This document shows, one piece after another, positions 8,427 through 16,739 of a stretch of 64,000 nt of DNA. The stretch is from positions 124,001 through 188,000 of the forward strand of contig CACYWL010000001.1 in NCBI GenBank assembly GCA_902778055.1, in the 5' to 3' direction. Source of the stretch: an uncultured Eubacteriales bacterium. Its GTDB lineage: Bacteria; Bacillota; Clostridia; Christensenellales; Aristaeellaceae. The stretch's first letter is position 1, and the number at the start of each line of letters is the position of its first letter. Made by a program: the position numbers and the translations under genes. Under the pieces are notes generated by a model. That model searched no databases. It saw nothing but the letters and a program-made list of their open reading frames with translations, and was not told the DNA's origin.

Positions 8427-9145
8427 GCGGGGGCCTCCATTTCTCCGCGAAGAGCCAGGAAGGCGGAAGCGGCTGCAAGACCGGCGGTTTCGGTCCGAAG
8501 AATTCTCGGCCCCAGCGTAACGGGACAGAAGACTTCCTTCAGGGATTCGATTTCCTCAGGCGCAATCCCCCCCTCCGGTCCAATCAGAATTCCGAGAGAA
8601 GAGAAGGAAGGATGATCCCGGACAAATCCGAGGGGACCGACGGAGCCTGCTTCTTCCCAGGGGACAACACAGCAGTCCTGCTCCCTGCCCAGTTCCGGCA
8701 GGGCGCGGAGCGGGACGGGGAGGGTCACTTCGGGAACGAGGCACCGTCCGGACTGCTTTCCGGCCTCCCGTGCGATTCTGGACCAGCGCACCCGCTTTTT
8801 TTCCGCGTCCTGAGGGGTCAGGCGCGTGATGCAGCGCTCCATCAGGACGGGGACAATCCGGGCGACTCCGATCTCGACCGCTTTCTGAACGATCCAATCC
8901 ATCTTATCCGCTTTGGGAAGCCCCTGAAACAGCGTGATTCTCAGGGAAGCTTCGGTGGAGGGAAGCGGGCGGAGAACACGGGCGGAGCTGGAATCCTGAA
9001 GCTCTCCCAGGAAGCGGTTTCCCTGCCACATGAGCTCAACGATGTCTCCGGGTACCAGACGCAGCACCCTCAGGGCGTGATTCTGATCCTCCGGAGACAG
9101 AAATGCCGTTTCCCGGTCCAGTTGTTCAGCATAAAACCGATGCAT
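8423..9145 (-). CDS. rsmE: 16S rRNA m3U1498 methyltransferase
   Basis: SPOUT-class methyltransferase of 240 residues. I place the start at the ATG at 9145, because it follows AAGGAGGT at good spacing, begins MHRFYAEQ as the family does, and overlaps the prmA stop as TGATG. The C-terminal knot motifs IGPEGGIAPEE and LGPRILRTETA are clear. It is part of the prmA-rsmE-mtaB-HIT run. Confidence 0.94.
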   Translation of the reverse strand: MHRFYAEQLDRETAFLSPEDQNHALRVLRLVPGDIVELMWQGNRFLGELQDSSSARVLRPLPSTEASLRITLFQGLPKADKMDWIVQKAVEIGVARIVPVLMERCITRLTPQDAEKKRVRWSRIAREAGKQSGRCLVPEVTLPVPLRALPELGREQDCCVVPWEEAGSVGPLGFVRDHPSFSSLGILIGPEGGIAPEEIESLKEVFCPVTLGPRILRTETAGLAAASAFLALRGEMEAPA

Positions 9146-10086
9146 CAGAGGGACCTCCTTGCGCAGAACGCGGCCCATTCCTCTGTGTGCTTTTCCTCCA
9201 GAATTTCATACCCGGCCTCAGTGAGCACCTTTCGGATTTCATCCGCCCGCTCTACAATGATTCCGGAGCAGATGAACAATCCGCCCGGCCTGATATGATT
9301 CTTCAGCGGGGAAGCCAGCGTGAGAATAATGTCTGCGATGATGTTAGCCACGCAGATATCGCAGACTTCGGAAACCTGATTCAGAAGGTTTCCTTCCCGG
9401 ACACGGATGAGATCGGACAGCCCGTGATGCTCCACATTCTCGGAAGCCACCCGGACCGCGTCCGGATCGATATCGATGGCCAGCACATCGCCCGCACCGG
9501 AAAGCGCGGCGCCGAGCGCAAGGATTCCGCTGCCTGTTCCGACATCGATCACATGGCTGCCGGGCGTGATGTATTTCTCCAGCAGTTCGAGACAGAGAAC
9601 GGTCGTATCGTGGTATCCGCTGCCGAAAGCCATGCCGGGGTCCATTTCGATGATATGATCTCCCGGAAGAGCATCGAAGGACTCCCAGGACGGTTTGATG
9701 ACCAGATGCTTTCCGGCCCGGATCGGATGGTAGAGAAGTTTCCAGCTCTCCCCCCAGTCCTCATTCGGGGTTTCCCTGAATTCAAGCTTCAGGGTGCCCA
9801 GATCGGATCCGGATTCAGACAGTCGGAGCAGAGCGCTTTCAAGCCGGGCCTTCAGGCCGGATGAGGAATCCTCGGGATCATACCAGCCATGGACCAGGAC
9901 ATCCTCCGGCATGCTGTCGGGAAGGCTGGGATCAATGATTTCCCAGATCCCGTGCGGTTTCGACGGATCCGGGATGTCTGCCCGGTCTTCGATCTGGGTT
10001 CCTGAGGCTCCGCATTCAATCAGGAGACTGCTGACCGCGCCGGATCCGGCAGTCGTCGTATGTACAATCGCTTCAATCCAGTTCAT
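9145..10086 (-). CDS. prmA: Ribosomal protein L11 methyltransferase
   Basis: Methylates ribosomal protein L11. The 313-residue protein has a variable N-terminal domain (about 1-125) and a class I methyltransferase domain with motif I DVGTGSGILALGA and the post-I motif AIDIDPDAV. The family motif VANIIADIIL follows at about residue 235, where other PrmA proteins have NILA. Start at ATG 10086. It heads the prmA-rsmE-mtaB-HIT run, but the dnaK/dnaJ genes that often precede it are absent. Confidence 0.93.
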   Translation of the reverse strand: MNWIEAIVHTTTAGSGAVSSLLIECGASGTQIEDRADIPDPSKPHGIWEIIDPSLPDSMPEDVLVHGWYDPEDSSSGLKARLESALLRLSESGSDLGTLKLEFRETPNEDWGESWKLLYHPIRAGKHLVIKPSWESFDALPGDHIIEMDPGMAFGSGYHDTTVLCLELLEKYITPGSHVIDVGTGSGILALGAALSGAGDVLAIDIDPDAVRVASENVEHHGLSDLIRVREGNLLNQVSEVCDICVANIIADIILTLASPLKNHIRPGGLFICSGIIVERADEIRKVLTEAGYEILEEKHTEEWAAFCARRSL

Positions 10087-10146
10087 GATTTCATCCTTTC
10101 ATCCATCGGGCGGAACTGCCTGCGGTGATGCACCGAAGGGGACCCG

Positions 10147-11724
10147 CTACTGCGAGTGAAACAGTTCAATGCCGCGGAGCAGCTCATATTCACGGACATC
10201 CCGGGCTGTGGTAAACATATATCTTGTCAAGATATTTCCCATTCTCCAGTACAGGCAGAGGAAGGGGCAGTCTTCGGCGAAGCGGGACTGAATCTTCCAC
10301 AGAACCTGCTGATACTCACTCTGCGTCGTTTTTGTGCGAAGTTCCTCAAACATTTCAGTGATTTCCTCACTGCGGTAACGGGTATAGTTTCCGGAATTAC
10401 CCCGCATCAGCATAAATCCGGGGTCGGGAACCGCGTCCATGGCAAAGGAAACCAGGGCAAGATCATAGGAGCCGGCCTGGAGCCGCTCCTTCAGATTGGG
10501 GAGCGTCATGGCTTCCACCGTGGTGTCGATTCCGACAGCTGCGAGCATATCCGCCATCTGATTGGCGGCTTCTACCCGAACATCGTTCTCGGGTTCCTCA
10601 TAGACGTAAAAACGCAGATGGAGACGGGCCAGTTTTCCTTCGCTGTTCAGCTTGTCGAGCACGCCGTCCTCGTCCGAATCTCCCCAGCCCGCTTCCTCCA
10701 GGAGCCGGCGGGCTTCCGCCTGGCTCAAGGTGAAATAGGAGGAAAGAGTATCGTTATACATCCAGGTTCCGGGATAAAAGGGAAGATTTGTGGGGGTTAC
10801 CAGCCCCGAATAGACATTGGAGATGATTTTTGAGGTGTCGATTACGCAGCGTATGGCCTGCCGGACCTCCTTGGTCAGCTCGGACGCGGAATTATTCATC
10901 AGCAGGCATTCGAGCTGATTGGTCCGATAGGAAATGGAGAGCGAGGAGGTCCCGGATTTGTACTGCGCGGAGGCAATGGATCGGGAGAAGGCCGCGTCCA
11001 CTCTGGCATATTCATAGCTTTCAATCACGGCCTTCTGCGTTTCATGGAAGGAGAACATGAGCTCCTGAACCTGCGGCTGAGCCTGCCACCAGTTTGGATT
11101 GGCCTGCAGCCAGGCATAGTCTCCCGCCGCGAAGGTATTGAACAGATAGGGCCCGGTTCCGGGAGGGTTATCAGCATCCACCAGAGCCGCCGGAACGACG
11201 GGGAAGGTCATGGCATACAGGAAGCCGTAGCAGGGCCTTTTGCTGGTTTTGATGACAACCGTGCTGTCATCGGAAGCGGAAACAGAAGAAATAAAATACT
11301 TCAGATTGGCATAGAAGCCGGAATCCTCGGTATTTTCGTCATTGGCCCTGTCCAGAATATACTGCGCCGAGGCCACCACATCCCGGGCTGTCAGCGGTGT
11401 TCCGTCCGAAAAGGTGACCGACGGACGGAGATAAAAGGTCCAGGTCTTTCCGTTGGAGGAAACATCCCAGCTTTGAGCCAGCTTTCCCTGAGGGTGATAA
11501 TCATCATCCAGGTAAATCAGGCTTTCGTAGACCAGCTGGTAAATGGACACCATGTCCCGCTCCACAGGCAGGAGAGGGCGGATGGTCTGCGTCTTGCTGC
11601 ACTGGACACCAATGACCAGGCTGTTTTCCACATTACCGGCGGCGGCCGGAGACTGCGGAAGGCACAGGACCAGGCACAGCGTCAGGATCAGGCTGCGAAT
11701 AATAGAGCGCTTGATAGATTCCAT
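10147..11724 (-). CDS. Peptide-type ABC substrate-binding protein (SBP_bac_5), orphan
   Basis: A 525-residue secreted protein of the extracellular solute-binding family 5. The N-terminus has two basic residues, a hydrophobic core and an SPAAAG site, which looks like signal peptidase I cleavage rather than a lipobox. The mature part has typical family stretches such as YESLIYLDDDYHPQG-LAQSW and TFYLRPSVTFSDGTPLTA. No permease or ATPase is nearby. The first 30 codons (the whole signal peptide) overlap the 3' end of the CoaE-SLT gene by 92 nt in another frame. The SD is weak (GGGAGAG, about 13 nt upstream). Confidence 0.85.
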   Translation of the reverse strand: MESIKRSIIRSLILTLCLVLCLPQSPAAAGNVENSLVIGVQCSKTQTIRPLLPVERDMVSIYQLVYESLIYLDDDYHPQGKLAQSWDVSSNGKTWTFYLRPSVTFSDGTPLTARDVVASAQYILDRANDENTEDSGFYANLKYFISSVSASDDSTVVIKTSKRPCYGFLYAMTFPVVPAALVDADNPPGTGPYLFNTFAAGDYAWLQANPNWWQAQPQVQELMFSFHETQKAVIESYEYARVDAAFSRSIASAQYKSGTSSLSISYRTNQLECLLMNNSASELTKEVRQAIRCVIDTSKIISNVYSGLVTPTNLPFYPGTWMYNDTLSSYFTLSQAEARRLLEEAGWGDSDEDGVLDKLNSEGKLARLHLRFYVYEEPENDVRVEAANQMADMLAAVGIDTTVEAMTLPNLKERLQAGSYDLALVSFAMDAVPDPGFMLMRGNSGNYTRYRSEEITEMFEELRTKTTQSEYQQVLWKIQSRFAEDCPFLCLYWRMGNILTRYMFTTARDVREYELLRGIELFHSQ

Positions 11725-13087
11725 AGGTTCTTATCACTCTCCCGGCATAGGTCTTGGTCGGTCCGTCCAGAAGACGGTCCAGGTTCAGCGTTACCCCGTC
11801 GCTGCTGTAACGCGAATCGGAAAGCCAGGCATTGACCTGGCCCTGGCCGGCATGGTATGCGCAGGCCACGCAGACAGGATCTCCCTGGAAGAGCCCGGAA
11901 AGGTACTTCAGATACCAGCACCCGAAGGAGATGTTGCTCTCCGGATCAAACATCCGGTCGAAGGCGTATCCGCTGATTTTCATCTTGCCCGCGATCCACT
12001 CGGCGGTATCGGGCATCAGCTGCATCAGCCCGCGGGCTCCGACGGAGGACTCTGCCATGGGCTGAAAGGAGCTTTCATTTCGGATAATGGCGGCAACAAA
12101 GGCCGGATTCAGATTGCTTTCATCCGCGCAGGAATCGATCAGGCTGCGGTATTCCAGGGGATAGTTCGCGTAAATCGCGGCAGTCTCCGCGGCGTGCTTT
12201 TCCGCCTGGCGGGTCAGGTAGGCGTGCATCAGCGCCTGCGCCGTGATGCAGCCGGCCGTCAGAAAACCGAACACGACCAGGAGGGTCAGGAGCCAGGAGG
12301 GCAGATGCCAGGGTACCCGGCGGGAGACCTTTTTCTGATTTGCGGAAGAAGGCCTTTCCATGACCGGCCCCGGAGCCGGAGGCGCTTCTGCGGGATGAGA
12401 GCTTCCGGGAACCGGGGGCGGGCCATCGGGCAGCGTTTCCGCTTCTGAGGATTCTGCGTTTCTGCGTCTGCGGCGCGGAGCCTGATGCGCCAGGGCTCTT
12501 TCCGCTTCGAGAAGCGGAGGAAGAAGGGAGAGCGTAAAAGCGATGTCTCCGGAATTGTCGAGAACAGTCTGGCTTCTGGAGGCCTTTTCCTCGGAGGAAA
12601 GAACAGCATCAATGCGATTCGCCGCCTCCCCGGCCGAGAGCCCGTCCCGGGCCATCAGCCGCTGAAGCTGCAGCTCTCTGGGAAGATAGACGCACCAGAC
12701 CGTGTCGCACAGGGCATCATAGCCTTTTTCAAACAGGAGCGGAAAATCCAGGAAACAGAGGAGATATCCGTCGGCCCTGGCCTGGTTCAGACGGGACTCG
12801 GTCAGTTCCTGCAGGAGCGGGGCCATCAGACCATCCAGGGTTTCCCGGGCGGAATCATCCGAAAAAACAAGACGCCCCAGCGCTCTGCGGTTCAGCTTTC
12901 CGTCAGAAGTAAAGAACTGGTCTCCAAAGGCGGAACGAATGAGCGGAAGCGCGGCTCCGCCCGGAGCGCACAGTTCCCGGGAAAGCAGATCGCCGTCGAT
13001 GATACAGCAGTCCGGCTGCGATTTCAGCCAGGCGCTGACAGTACTTTTTCCGCAGGCAATGCTCCCGGTCAGGCCGATTACGCGCAA
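11633..13087 (-). CDS. coaE: Dephospho-CoA kinase fused to membrane-anchored lytic transglycosylase
   Basis: One uninterrupted 484-residue frame, starting at TTG 13087 behind AAAGGAG. Residues 1-200 are CoaE: P-loop GSIACGKS (8-15), DGD at 31-33, and LDFPLLFEKG. A basic, Pro-rich linker follows (about 203-262, starting RRRRR), then one transmembrane helix (about 264-286). The C-terminal part is an SLT-type transglycosylase with catalytic Glu338 in RNESSF, GLMQLMP (353-359) and AYHAG (410-414). Predicted topology puts the kinase in the cytoplasm and the transglycosylase outside. CoaE makes coenzyme A from dephospho-CoA; why it would be tied to a wall hydrolase is unknown. Confidence 0.9.
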   Translation of the reverse strand: MRVIGLTGSIACGKSTVSAWLKSQPDCCIIDGDLLSRELCAPGGAALPLIRSAFGDQFFTSDGKLNRRALGRLVFSDDSARETLDGLMAPLLQELTESRLNQARADGYLLCFLDFPLLFEKGYDALCDTVWCVYLPRELQLQRLMARDGLSAGEAANRIDAVLSSEEKASRSQTVLDNSGDIAFTLSLLPPLLEAERALAHQAPRRRRRNAESSEAETLPDGPPPVPGSSHPAEAPPAPGPVMERPSSANQKKVSRRVPWHLPSWLLTLLVVFGFLTAGCITAQALMHAYLTRQAEKHAAETAAIYANYPLEYRSLIDSCADESNLNPAFVAAIIRNESSFQPMAESSVGARGLMQLMPDTAEWIAGKMKISGYAFDRMFDPESNISFGCWYLKYLSGLFQGDPVCVACAYHAGQGQVNAWLSDSRYSSDGVTLNLDRLLDGPTKTYAGRVIRTYGIYQALYYSQPDPDAVPGPVPSAVSGRRR

Positions 13088-13104
13088 GAACGTACGCTCC
13101 TTTC

Positions 13105-13132
13105 AAAAGATCCCGGCAGAGAATCTGCCGGG
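13105..13132 (-). terminator. Possible terminator or leader hairpin between telA and coaE
   Basis: A 9-bp stem (CCCGGCAGA with TCTGCCGGG, loop of 3) is followed on the minus strand by ATCTTTTG. The T run is short and the coaE SD follows at once, so it may only attenuate. No other structure was seen in 13133-13226. Confidence 0.45.
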
Positions 13133-13226
13133 TGAATAAGCAGCAGGCTCAGGATCCCTTTCCGTCGGGCTGCCGGTCAGGCAGGGCCCCGAACCTTCCC
13201 GCATAAGAATATCTCCGTGTTCAGGT

Positions 13227-14405
13227 TTAGCCCATATGCGTCGCAAGAAGCTTTTTCTTCAGCTCCGTTTCCATGGTGTACAGCTGCTTCTCGGCTTCCA
13301 TCCGTTTGTTGTGGCCGTCGGACTGAATCTGAAGCACCTCGTCAATCGTATCGATCAGGGACTGATTGGTCTGAATCAGCGTCTCCATATCGATGATGCC
13401 GCGTTCCGCTTCCCGCGCGGTCTCGACCGTTCCGATTTTCAGGGCTTCCGCGTTCTTGCGGAGCAGCTCGTTGGTCATGTTCGTCACGGCGGTCTGGGCC
13501 GCCAGGGCTTCCTTGGAATGCTGCAGGCCAAGGGCGAGCACCATCTGGCTCTTCCAGAGGGGAAGCGTGTTGGAGAGCGTGGACTGAATCCGCTCCACCA
13601 GGAGGCTGTCATTGTTCTGCAGCAGCCGGATCTGGGGGGCCATCTGCATGGAGACCTGACGGGTCAGCTTCAGGTCATACAGCTTCTTTTCAAAACGATC
13701 GCACTGAGCCGCCAGGTCGTTGGCTTTCTGGGCATCCATGGCATCGCCGCTGGCAGCCGCCCGGGCCATCAGCTCCTTGAGCTCGCCGTTGCGGATCTCC
13801 GCCAGCTTCTTGTCGCCGGCGATAATATAGAGCGTCAGCTGGCGGAAATACTCGCTGTTCTGATCGTAGAGCTTGTCAAACATGGCGACGTCCTTCAGCA
13901 GCTGAGCCTGATAGCGCTCCAGGGAGCCGGCAATGTTCTCCACGGTCGCGGAGACCTCCCCGTAGCGGGCCTTCATCCTTTCCACCTTGTCCTCGGCCCG
14001 GGCAAAGAGCTTCCTGAGACCCTTGGGCTCCTCGGTATCCCGCTCGAAACCCTTCAGCTCGGAGACCAGATTGACCAGCATATCGCCGACCTCGCCGGTA
14101 TCCTGCGTTTTCACCGTCTCCAGAGCGCTTTCCGAAAAATCGGCGATCCTCTTCTGCGCGTCTGCGCCGAAAAGAAGAACGTGCTGAGGATTCGTGATAT
14201 CAATTTTGCCGATAAAATCATCGATGGCCTTGCGTTCCGCCTCGGTCAGCTGGGAATCATCCAGCATGGGTACAGCGGTTTCCGGAGCAGGCGCAGCGGG
14301 CGCGGCGGGCTGCTGCTGGATACTCTGGACAGGCTCCGAGGAAGCGGGTTCCGGCACCTGGGGGTTCAGAGAAAGCTGAGGAGTGGGGCTGTTCAGTTCA
14401 GACAT
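13227..14405 (-). CDS. telA: TelA family protein
   Basis: A 392-residue soluble protein of the TelA/KlaA (toxic anion resistance) family. A Pro/Ala/Gln-rich N-terminus (about 1-50) leads into a mostly helical domain; the conserved PLWKSQMVLALGLQHSKEAL block lies at about 280-299. It follows an XpaC-like gene by 34 nt, the pairing seen across Firmicutes. The family is linked genetically to tellurite and to cell-envelope stress resistance, but its biochemical activity is not established. Confidence 0.9.
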   Translation of the reverse strand: MSELNSPTPQLSLNPQVPEPASSEPVQSIQQQPAAPAAPAPETAVPMLDDSQLTEAERKAIDDFIGKIDITNPQHVLLFGADAQKRIADFSESALETVKTQDTGEVGDMLVNLVSELKGFERDTEEPKGLRKLFARAEDKVERMKARYGEVSATVENIAGSLERYQAQLLKDVAMFDKLYDQNSEYFRQLTLYIIAGDKKLAEIRNGELKELMARAAASGDAMDAQKANDLAAQCDRFEKKLYDLKLTRQVSMQMAPQIRLLQNNDSLLVERIQSTLSNTLPLWKSQMVLALGLQHSKEALAAQTAVTNMTNELLRKNAEALKIGTVETAREAERGIIDMETLIQTNQSLIDTIDEVLQIQSDGHNKRMEAEKQLYTMETELKKKLLATHMG

Positions 14406-14439
14406 GTTTCAAACCTCCTTCTGTCAATGGAAAAGCTGA

Positions 14440-15351
14440 TCACTGATCCGCGTACCGCCTGGAATTGGCGGAAAGACCGATATCCGTATCCCTGTCCTCG
14501 GGGAAATCCATGACGGGCGCGGAAGTGGCCCGGCGCTGCGCTTCCGCGGCGGTGACCGGTTCGGGCGAGGGAATGGGATCCCGGATTCCGCCAAGCTCGC
14601 TTTCCGTATACCCGTCCCGCTTGAGCATCTGCTCCAGAACGTCAATATCCGTAGAGATATCGAGCATGTTCTCCTTATGAAGATTGTCGATCTGCTTCTG
14701 GCAGGCGGTCAGAATCATATTCAGGCCGCGAATGGTGGTATCCCTGGCCTCCGTCATCTCCTGGAAGGAGACGCCGCGGTCCTGCATCTTCCTGTAATTG
14801 GCCAGGATCTTCAGCGTCGTCGGCAGATAGTAATTCATAAACTTGCGAACCTGGGGCGCCTTGGAGGGGGTTTCGGAAACCGATCGGAAAATCTGCTCGC
14901 ACTTTTCACAGATGGATTCCATCTGGGAGGAAAGGCGGGGATCCGGGATCGCGGCATTCTCGCGTCGGATGGAATCCACGATTTCCTGTCCCTTCGTGAT
15001 GACGGCATCGGCCGCCGGATCTCCCGTGAGCGGGATGCGGGCAGCTTCCTGCCGGGCCCGAAGCGCCTCTTCTTCTCTTTTTTTGCGTTCCGCTTCTTCC
15101 AGCTTCCTGGCTTCCTCTTCGGCCTCGCGGCGCCGGCGCTCCTCGTCCTCCCGGTTGTGCGTGGTCGTGTCAAGCCCGGAACCCATAATGGAAGCGATTT
15201 TCCCGATTCCCAGTCCTACAGCCACTCCGATCAGAATTCCGCCCAGCGAAAAACCGCTGATGGAGGAAAGAATCAGGGCGGTAATAATGAAACCGGCGCC
15301 GCCGGATTTATGATTGCTGTTGGGATTCTTTTTCCTGGCCACTTGATCCAT
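14440..15351 (-). CDS. XpaC-like membrane protein
   Basis: A 303-residue protein of the XpaC / 5-bromo-4-chloroindolyl phosphate hydrolysis family. Residues about 22-55 are a hydrophobic Gly-rich membrane segment, followed by a charged Arg/Glu-rich stretch that may form a coiled coil (about 68-105), and then the conserved helical domain (FMNYYLPTTLKILANY at about 188-203). It is transcribed ahead of telA from the promoter at 15377-15405. The hydrolysis name reflects a historical phenotype; I would not infer an enzymatic role. Confidence 0.85.
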   Translation of the reverse strand: MDQVARKKNPNSNHKSGGAGFIITALILSSISGFSLGGILIGVAVGLGIGKIASIMGSGLDTTTHNREDEERRRREAEEEARKLEEAERKKREEEALRARQEAARIPLTGDPAADAVITKGQEIVDSIRRENAAIPDPRLSSQMESICEKCEQIFRSVSETPSKAPQVRKFMNYYLPTTLKILANYRKMQDRGVSFQEMTEARDTTIRGLNMILTACQKQIDNLHKENMLDISTDIDVLEQMLKRDGYTESELGGIRDPIPSPEPVTAAEAQRRATSAPVMDFPEDRDTDIGLSANSRRYADQ

Positions 15352-15376
15352 CGGCTCCTTCCTGCAAACTCATGAT

Positions 15377-15405
15377 ATTTTATCACATAATAGAGGGATT
15401 GAAAA
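15377..15405 (-). promoter_or_regulatory. Probable promoter for xpaC-telA
   Basis: On the minus strand TTTTCA (15400-15405), a 17-bp spacer and TAAAAT (15377-15382) with an extended TGA. The -35 is weak, so the assignment rests mainly on the extended -10 and position. Confidence 0.6.
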
Positions 15406-15450
15406 GTCTGTTTCCGGCGAAATAGCAGGGCAAAGTTTGCTAAAAAACGC

Positions 15451-15479
15451 AAAAAAAGAGCGGGTCGAATGACCCGCTC
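15451..15479 (-). terminator. Intrinsic terminator after rplL
   Basis: A 9-bp stem (GAGCGGGTC with GACCCGCTC, 4-nt loop) is followed on the minus strand by seven T residues. It cleanly ends the rplJ-rplL unit, so no rpoB is read from it. Confidence 0.93.
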
Positions 15480-15492
15480 CGGAGCACGGAAA

Positions 15493-15864
15493 TTACTTGA
15501 TTTCGACGGTCGCTCCGACAGCCTTGAACTGCTCGGCGATCTTTTCCGCTTCTTCCTTGGAGACGCCTTCCTTCAGGGTCTTGGGGGCGGACTCCACGAT
15601 GTCCTTGGCTTCCTTCAGGCCCAGGCCGGAAACGACTTCGCGCACAACCTTGATAACCTTGATCTTCTCGGAGCCGGCTTCTTTCAGAATGACATCGAAT
15701 TCGGTCTTCTCCTCTTCCGCGGGAGCAGCGCCGGCCGCGGCGGCACCGCCGGCAACGGCGATCGCGCCGGTCACGCCAAACTTCTCTTTCAGCTCGTCAA
15801 CCAGTTCCTTCACCTGAAGCAGAGTCATGGACTCAATCGCTTCGATAATCTCTTGATTCGTCAT
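15493..15864 (-). CDS. rplL: 50S ribosomal protein L7/L12
   Basis: The 123-residue stalk protein has the N-terminal dimerisation region (about 1-32), the Ala/Gly-rich hinge (about 35-50) and the conserved C-terminal domain with [23 protein letters not shown] and the [16 protein letters not shown] end. It lies 49 nt after rplJ. Unlike in most bacteria, rpoB does not follow; a terminator and xpaC do. Confidence 0.97.
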   Translation of the reverse strand: MTNQEIIEAIESMTLLQVKELVDELKEKFGVTGAIAVAGGAAAAGAAPAEEEKTEFDVILKEAGSEKIKVIKVVREVVSGLGLKEAKDIVESAPKTLKEGVSKEEAEKIAEQFKAVGATVEIK

Positions 15865-15913
15865 TTTAATCCTCCCAATTTTTTATGCGGCCGCTATGCG
15901 GCCCAAAGTTTTG

Positions 15914-16414
15914 TCAGGCGGCTTCCTTCTTTTCTGCGATTTCGTCCAGGACGGAAACCAGGGCGGAAACAGGGGAAACCAGGCAGCCGACAAGCGTGCC
16001 GAGCAGCTCGTCGCGGCTGGGTGTAGCAGCCAGGGCCTTGATTCCGGCAACATCCGTGAACTCGGTTCCGGTCAGACCGCCCTTGATTTCAAGAGAGGTC
16101 AGCTTATTCTTGTCGATAAAACCGGAAATGATCTTCGGAGCTGCGGTCACGTCCTTCGTGCCAAAGATAAAGGCGTTGGGGCCTTCCAGCAGGGAATCGA
16201 CACCCTCGATGTTCAGCTCCTTCAGCGCACGGGCGACCAGGCGGTTCTTCAGCACGCAGTAATGCACGTCATTCTCGCGGCACTGCTTCCGAAGCTCCGT
16301 CACCTGCTCCACCGTCAGACCGTTAAAGGAACAGATCACCACGGATTCCGCGGCCTTGAACTTTTCAACGATATCGGCGACAACCTGCTTTTTGATTTCC
16401 AGATTCTTGCTCAT
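15914..16414 (-). CDS. rplJ: 50S ribosomal protein L10
   Basis: The 166-residue L10 forms the base of the L7/L12 stalk. The conserved N-terminal region contains KQVVADIVEKFKAAESVVIC and the family block LKNRLVARAL at about residue 56-65. It is preceded by an L10-type leader and a consensus promoter. rplK-rplA are not upstream: the next gene upstream is divergent. Confidence 0.97.
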   Translation of the reverse strand: MSKNLEIKKQVVADIVEKFKAAESVVICSFNGLTVEQVTELRKQCRENDVHYCVLKNRLVARALKELNIEGVDSLLEGPNAFIFGTKDVTAAPKIISGFIDKNKLTSLEIKGGLTGTEFTDVAGIKALAATPSRDELLGTLVGCLVSPVSALVSVLDEIAEKKEAA

Positions 16415-16574
16415 TCCTTCGCACCTCCGTTCCGGTTCAGAATAAGAAAACCCTTGCGATCAGGCGCAAGGGTCATATGAATTCATATGAAATCCCGCAC
16501 CTCGGCAGGCGGGCCAAGGCCCTTTACATCCCTCAGGATACCGGCTGTCTTCGGCAATGGTTTCCTCGAAACCT
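16415..16574 (-). ncRNA. L10 leader (autoregulatory 5' UTR of rplJL)
   Basis: The transcript from the rplJ promoter has a leader of about 160 nt. It contains the characteristic L10-leader pieces CCGAAGACAGC, GGATGTAAAGGGCC and GCCTGCCGAGGTG, in order. In this family the L10-L12 complex binds the leader and lowers expression. Near its end lies a terminator-like hairpin (16451-16472). The 325-base gene-free stretch 16415-16739 is filled by this leader and two divergent promoters. Confidence 0.85.
16443..16472 (-). terminator. Attenuator hairpin in the L10 leader
   Basis: On the minus strand CCCTTGCG pairs with CGCAAGGG around a 6-nt loop and is followed by TTTTCTTATT. Position 30-50 nt before rplJ fits attenuation linked to L10 binding. 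Confidence 0.75.
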
Positions 16575-16579
16575 CGGGT

Positions 16580-16608
16580 ACTTTACCACAAAAAAAGCTG
16601 CCTGTCAA
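16580..16608 (-). promoter_or_regulatory. Sigma-A promoter for rplJ-rplL
   Basis: On the minus strand a consensus TTGACA (16603-16608), 17-bp spacer and TAAAGT (16580-16585). The start would lie near 16573, at the beginning of the L10 leader. Confidence 0.88.
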
Positions 16609-16683
16609 TTCCCGTTTTTGTTCGGAAACAGATAAATTTATGAAGAAAAGTTAAGATTTTTTCTAAAAAATTACGAATACGAC

Positions 16684-16712
16684 TTGACTTCTTAACAATT
16701 TCGAAATAAAAT
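16684..16712 (+). promoter_or_regulatory. Sigma-A promoter for the SH3/peptidoglycan-binding gene
   Basis: TTGACT (16684-16689), 17-bp spacer and TAAAAT (16707-16712). The transcript would begin near 16719, which rules out the TTG at 16713 as a start codon. The bases between this promoter and the rplJ promoter (16609-16683) are AT-rich and show nothing else. Confidence 0.82.
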
Positions 16713-16739
16713 TTGGGTAAGAATGCGGTAAGAAGGGAG

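Noticed and set aside
6873..8615. A 580-codon plus-strand frame opposite HIT and mtaB
   Set aside because: It runs against two clear genes and gives a low-complexity Arg/Gly/Gln-rich translation, as expected of an antisense shadow.
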